Shown here one piece after another: positions 61,601 to 64,000 of a stretch of 64,000 nt of DNA. Origin of the DNA: Bosea sp. BIWAKO-01 (GTDB lineage: Bacteria; Pseudomonadota; Alphaproteobacteria; Rhizobiales; Beijerinckiaceae); the NCBI RefSeq assembly GCF_001748145.1, contig NZ_BCQA01000001.1:1364001-1428000 (forward strand). Direction: 5' to 3'. Made by a program: the position numbers and the translations under genes. The notes under the pieces are model-generated. The model was not told the origin of the DNA. It searched no databases and worked only from the letters and a program-made list of their open reading frames with translations. Numbering within the stretch: the stretch's first letter is position 1; the number at the start of each line of letters is the position of its first letter.

Positions 61601-63676
61601 ATGACCGACGAAGCCGTTCCAGCCACGCCATTGAACCGCCCAGATGACGTCAGGGTGCCCGGGGCCACGGCACTGGGGACCACCATTGGGAGGCCCCCGC
61701 CTCCCCTCACCCTGGTCGTCAACACTAACGACCGCCTGGCCGGCGGAGTTAGCCAGGCCCCGCCAGTACAAGCCCCGCTGCGGGCTGAGGCGAAGCATGG
61801 CGCTCCTCCCGCCGGCGGCGTCACCAATCTGCACCCGGTTGGAGGCGCCGGCAGCCCGCAAGGCACAACGACATCGAACGGTCCTGGAGGCGGCAAGGGC
61901 GGAACCGGTGGCGGCGGAGGTGGCGGTGGCGGTGGCGGTGGCGGTAGATCGCCGCTCGAGCAACGTCTCGGCGACCGCGATTTCCAGCAGGTCCTCGGCA
62001 AGGGGCTCGCGGAGGCGCGGCACAACCTCGTGATCGTCGGGATCTTCTCGATCGTCGTGAACACGCTGGTGCTGGCTGTGCCGATCTATCTGTTCCAGAT
62101 GTCGGACAGGGTGCTGACCAGCCGCAGCCTCGATACGCTGGCGATGCTCTCGGTCATCGTGATGGTCGCGATCCTCGCCCATGTCCTGCTCGACATGATG
62201 CGCCGCTTCATCCTGATGCGGGTTGCCGTGGATGTCGAGAGCCGGCTCGGTGGTCCCGTTCTCAGCGCCGCGGCCAAGGCGGCCCAGAGCGGCTCGAACC
62301 GGGAATTCCAGATCCTCGCCGATCTTCAGCAGATCAGGAGCTTCCTGACCGGGCCAGTCATCCTGACGATGCTCGATGCGCCGACCGCGCCGATCTACCT
62401 GCTGGCGGTCTATCTGATCCACCCGCATCTGGGCTACATCGTCACGGTCGCCGCCATCGTCCTGTTCGTGGTCGCCTATTTCAACCAGAAGCTGACCGCC
62501 GTCCCCTTCGCAAGGTCAAGCGCCTTCGCGACGCGCGCCAATCTGCAGTCGGAAGCGATGTCGCGGAACTCCCAGGTGATCAACGCGATGGGCATGATCC
62601 CGGAGGGCGTGCTGATCTGGGGCCGCGAGACCGCGGAATCCCTGAAGGCGCAGGTCAGCGCCCAAGATCGCAACATCATGATGACCGGGCTGTCGAAATT
62701 CTTCCGGCTCGGTACGCAGATCGCCATGCTCGGCTGGGGCGCCTGGCTATCCCTGGAAGGATCCCTCACCGGCGGCATGGTCATCGCGTCATCAGTGGTC
62801 GCTGGCCGCGCGCTGGCACCGCTTGAAGGCACGATCGAGGGCTGGCGCAGCTTCATCCACGCGCGCGCCGCCTATTCCCGCGTTCAGGCCCTGTTGCAGG
62901 CCTCGCCGCTCAATCTCGATCGGCTGCGGTTGCCGAACCCCAAGGGCCGCCTTGATGTCGAGCGCATCCTCTATGTGCCGCCACCGAACAAGAAGGTCAT
63001 CCTGAACGGCATCAGCTTCAGCCTCGAACCCGGCGACTCGCTTGCCATCGTCGGCGCCTCGGGCAGCGGCAAGTCGACGCTCGCGCGCATGCTGGTCGGC
63101 TCGATCACGCCCACGGCTGGCACGGTGCGGCTCGACCGGATGGAGCAGCGCAACTGGGACCCACGGCAGTTCGGCGAGAATGTCGGCTATCTCCCGCAGG
63201 ACACCCAGCTCTTCCCGGCATCGATCAAGGCCAATATCGCCCGGATGCGCGACGATGCGCGCGACGAAGACGTGTACGAGGCCGCCGAGATCGCCGATAT
63301 CCACGAAATGGTCGCCCAGTTCGTCCATGGCTACGAGACGCAGATCGGCATCGATGGCAGCCCGCTCTCCGGTGGGCAGAAGCAGCGGCTCGGGCTCGCC
63401 CGCGCCTTCTTCGGAAATCCGAGACTGGTCGTTCTCGACGAGCCCAACTCCAATCTCGATACGATCGGCGAGGCCGCGCTGGCACGAGCCTTCGAGCGCG
63501 CCAAGGCGCGAGGCATGACAGTCGTGGCGGTAACGCAGCGGCCAGCCCTGCTGCGCAGCGTCGACAAGATCATGATGATCAAGGACGGCGCGGTCCAGGC
63601 GATCGGCGCACGCGACGACATCCTGCCGCTGATCGTCGGGCAGCGGAGCATCGACAGCACGCCAAGGCCGAACTGA
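61601..63676 (+). CDS. Type I secretion ABC transporter (PrtD type) with N-terminal polyglycine linker
   Basis: 691 residues from the ATG at 61601 (MTDEAVPATPLNRPDDVRVP), with gaggg upstream; a TTG ten codons earlier is less likely. The first 120 residues are Pro/Gly-rich and include an almost pure Gly stretch, then six membrane helices start (LVIVGIFSIVVNTLVLAVPI). Exporter motifs include QMSDRVLTSRSLDTLAML. The ATPase has Walker A VGASGSGKSTLARMLVGSIT, the Q-loop GYLPQDTQLFPASIKANIAR, the signature LSGGQKQRLGLARAFFG and Walker B LVVLDEPNSNLDTIG. The switch position reads VVAVTQRPALL: Gln646 replaces the usual His, which is notable. It would export the two repeat proteins with the adaptor encoded downstream. 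Confidence 0.92.
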   Translation: MTDEAVPATPLNRPDDVRVPGATALGTTIGRPPPPLTLVVNTNDRLAGGVSQAPPVQAPLRAEAKHGAPPAGGVTNLHPVGGAGSPQGTTTSNGPGGGKGGTGGGGGGGGGGGGGRSPLEQRLGDRDFQQVLGKGLAEARHNLVIVGIFSIVVNTLVLAVPIYLFQMSDRVLTSRSLDTLAMLSVIVMVAILAHVLLDMMRRFILMRVAVDVESRLGGPVLSAAAKAAQSGSNREFQILADLQQIRSFLTGPVILTMLDAPTAPIYLLAVYLIHPHLGYIVTVAAIVLFVVAYFNQKLTAVPFARSSAFATRANLQSEAMSRNSQVINAMGMIPEGVLIWGRETAESLKAQVSAQDRNIMMTGLSKFFRLGTQIAMLGWGAWLSLEGSLTGGMVIASSVVAGRALAPLEGTIEGWRSFIHARAAYSRVQALLQASPLNLDRLRLPNPKGRLDVERILYVPPPNKKVILNGISFSLEPGDSLAIVGASGSGKSTLARMLVGSITPTAGTVRLDRMEQRNWDPRQFGENVGYLPQDTQLFPASIKANIARMRDDARDEDVYEAAEIADIHEMVAQFVHGYETQIGIDGSPLSGGQKQRLGLARAFFGNPRLVVLDEPNSNLDTIGEAALARAFERAKARGMTVVAVTQRPALLRSVDKIMMIKDGAVQAIGARDDILPLIVGQRSIDSTPRPN

Positions 63677-63743
63677 GGTTCTGTGCCGCCACGCTCCTGC
63701 CCAGCGGGCAGTCAGGCGTTTTGCAAGGGTGGAGAGACGCACG

Positions 63744-64000
63744 ATGACCGCAATGATCGCAGCTCAACCCTGGTATGGCGACGTCCCGCGCAACACCCGC
63801 TGGGCGAAACTCAGCGGCATCGCCATCATGCTGATGACGATCATGGGTTTCGGCGTCTGGGGCAATACCGCACCGATCTCAGGCGCAGTGATCGCGCCGG
63901 GGGTCTTCGTGACCACGGGACAGAACAAGACGATCCAGCATCTTGAAGGCGGCGTGATCCGCGAGATCATGGTGCGAGAGGGCGACGTCGTCCTGCCCGG
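63744..64000 (+). CDS. HlyD-family type I secretion adaptor (cut by the right edge)
   Basis: The ATG at 63744 follows ggag and opens a frame that stays open to the window end (about 85 residues). It starts MTAMIAAQPWYGDVPRNTRW with one membrane helix (IAIMLMTIMGFGVWGNTAPI) and the HlyD-family start of the periplasmic part (SGAVIAPGVFVTTGQNKTIQ, HLEGGVIREIMVREGDVVLP). It is the membrane-fusion partner of the ABC transporter encoded 67 bp upstream. An outer-membrane TolC-type gene is not visible in the window. Confidence 0.9.
   Translation, partial: MTAMIAAQPWYGDVPRNTRWAKLSGIAIMLMTIMGFGVWGNTAPISGAVIAPGVFVTTGQNKTIQHLEGGVIREIMVREGDVVLP

Overview
The window is 64 kb of GC-rich, densely coding chromosomal DNA from an alphaproteobacterium, most likely a Hyphomicrobiales (Rhizobiales) member such as Bosea or a relative. 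This placement is inference. It rests on the abundance of ABC uptake systems, FixJ-type and OmpR-type regulators, BkdR-type Lrp regulation of a branched-chain keto-acid dehydrogenase, a PrtD-type type I secretion transporter, TPR-linked class III cyclases and a rhizobial-style intergenic palindrome. I saw no rRNA, tRNA, CRISPR array or intact insertion sequence.

Layout. 1-3.6 kb: a LacI-family regulator (cut by the left edge) and a polar amino-acid ABC uptake operon, with two LacI-type palindromes 21 bp apart upstream of the binding-protein gene. 4-8 kb: a small unknown gene, an exported ankyrin protein, an exported GlcG/HbpS-like protein and a FixJ-type two-component pair. 8.2-12 kb: two divergent glycine-rich exported proteins, one with twelve 13-residue repeats and the other ending in a PepSY-like domain, followed by an OmpR-type regulator and histidine kinase. 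12.1-18 kb: the complete branched-chain 2-oxoacid dehydrogenase operon, an ACT-like small protein and the divergent BkdR-type regulator. 18-29 kb: a cyclic-nucleotide signalling cluster. It holds a large ABC-exporter-like protein whose ATPase motifs are all degenerate and which ends in a cNMP-binding domain, a CRP-like regulator, a FecR-domain protein, a CHASE2 adenylate cyclase, a homocysteine methyltransferase-like enzyme and a second cyclase fused to an ATPase/TPR module. Two perfect CRP boxes lie inside the cluster. 29-39.5 kb: a radical SAM protein, a lipase-like hydrolase, a copper P-type ATPase behind a CueR-type promoter, a HAD hydrolase, AraC and LysR regulators and an MFS transporter. 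39.5-48 kb: gamma-glutamyltransferase-like enzyme, NagB, ROK repressor, a Dpp/Opp-type ABC transporter and a Gfo/Idh/MocA oxidoreductase, which looks like uptake and breakdown of an amino-sugar or peptide compound. 48-56 kb: a sugar-type ABC system with its ROK regulator and operator, an MBL-fold hydrolase and an argininosuccinate-lyase-superfamily enzyme. 56-58 kb: two unknown genes and a shortened IS1595-type zinc-ribbon/HTH protein.

58-64 kb: a very AT-rich intergenic stretch leads into an operon of two non-RTX, repeat-bearing proteins, a type I secretion ABC transporter with a polyglycine linker and an HlyD-family adaptor cut by the right edge. The two repeat proteins share an ITQxNxLxDxD-type motif and look like a family of non-RTX secreted, possibly fibre-forming or amyloid-like, substrates. 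With the pseudo-ABC/cNMP signalling cluster, this is the best candidate here for an undescribed system.
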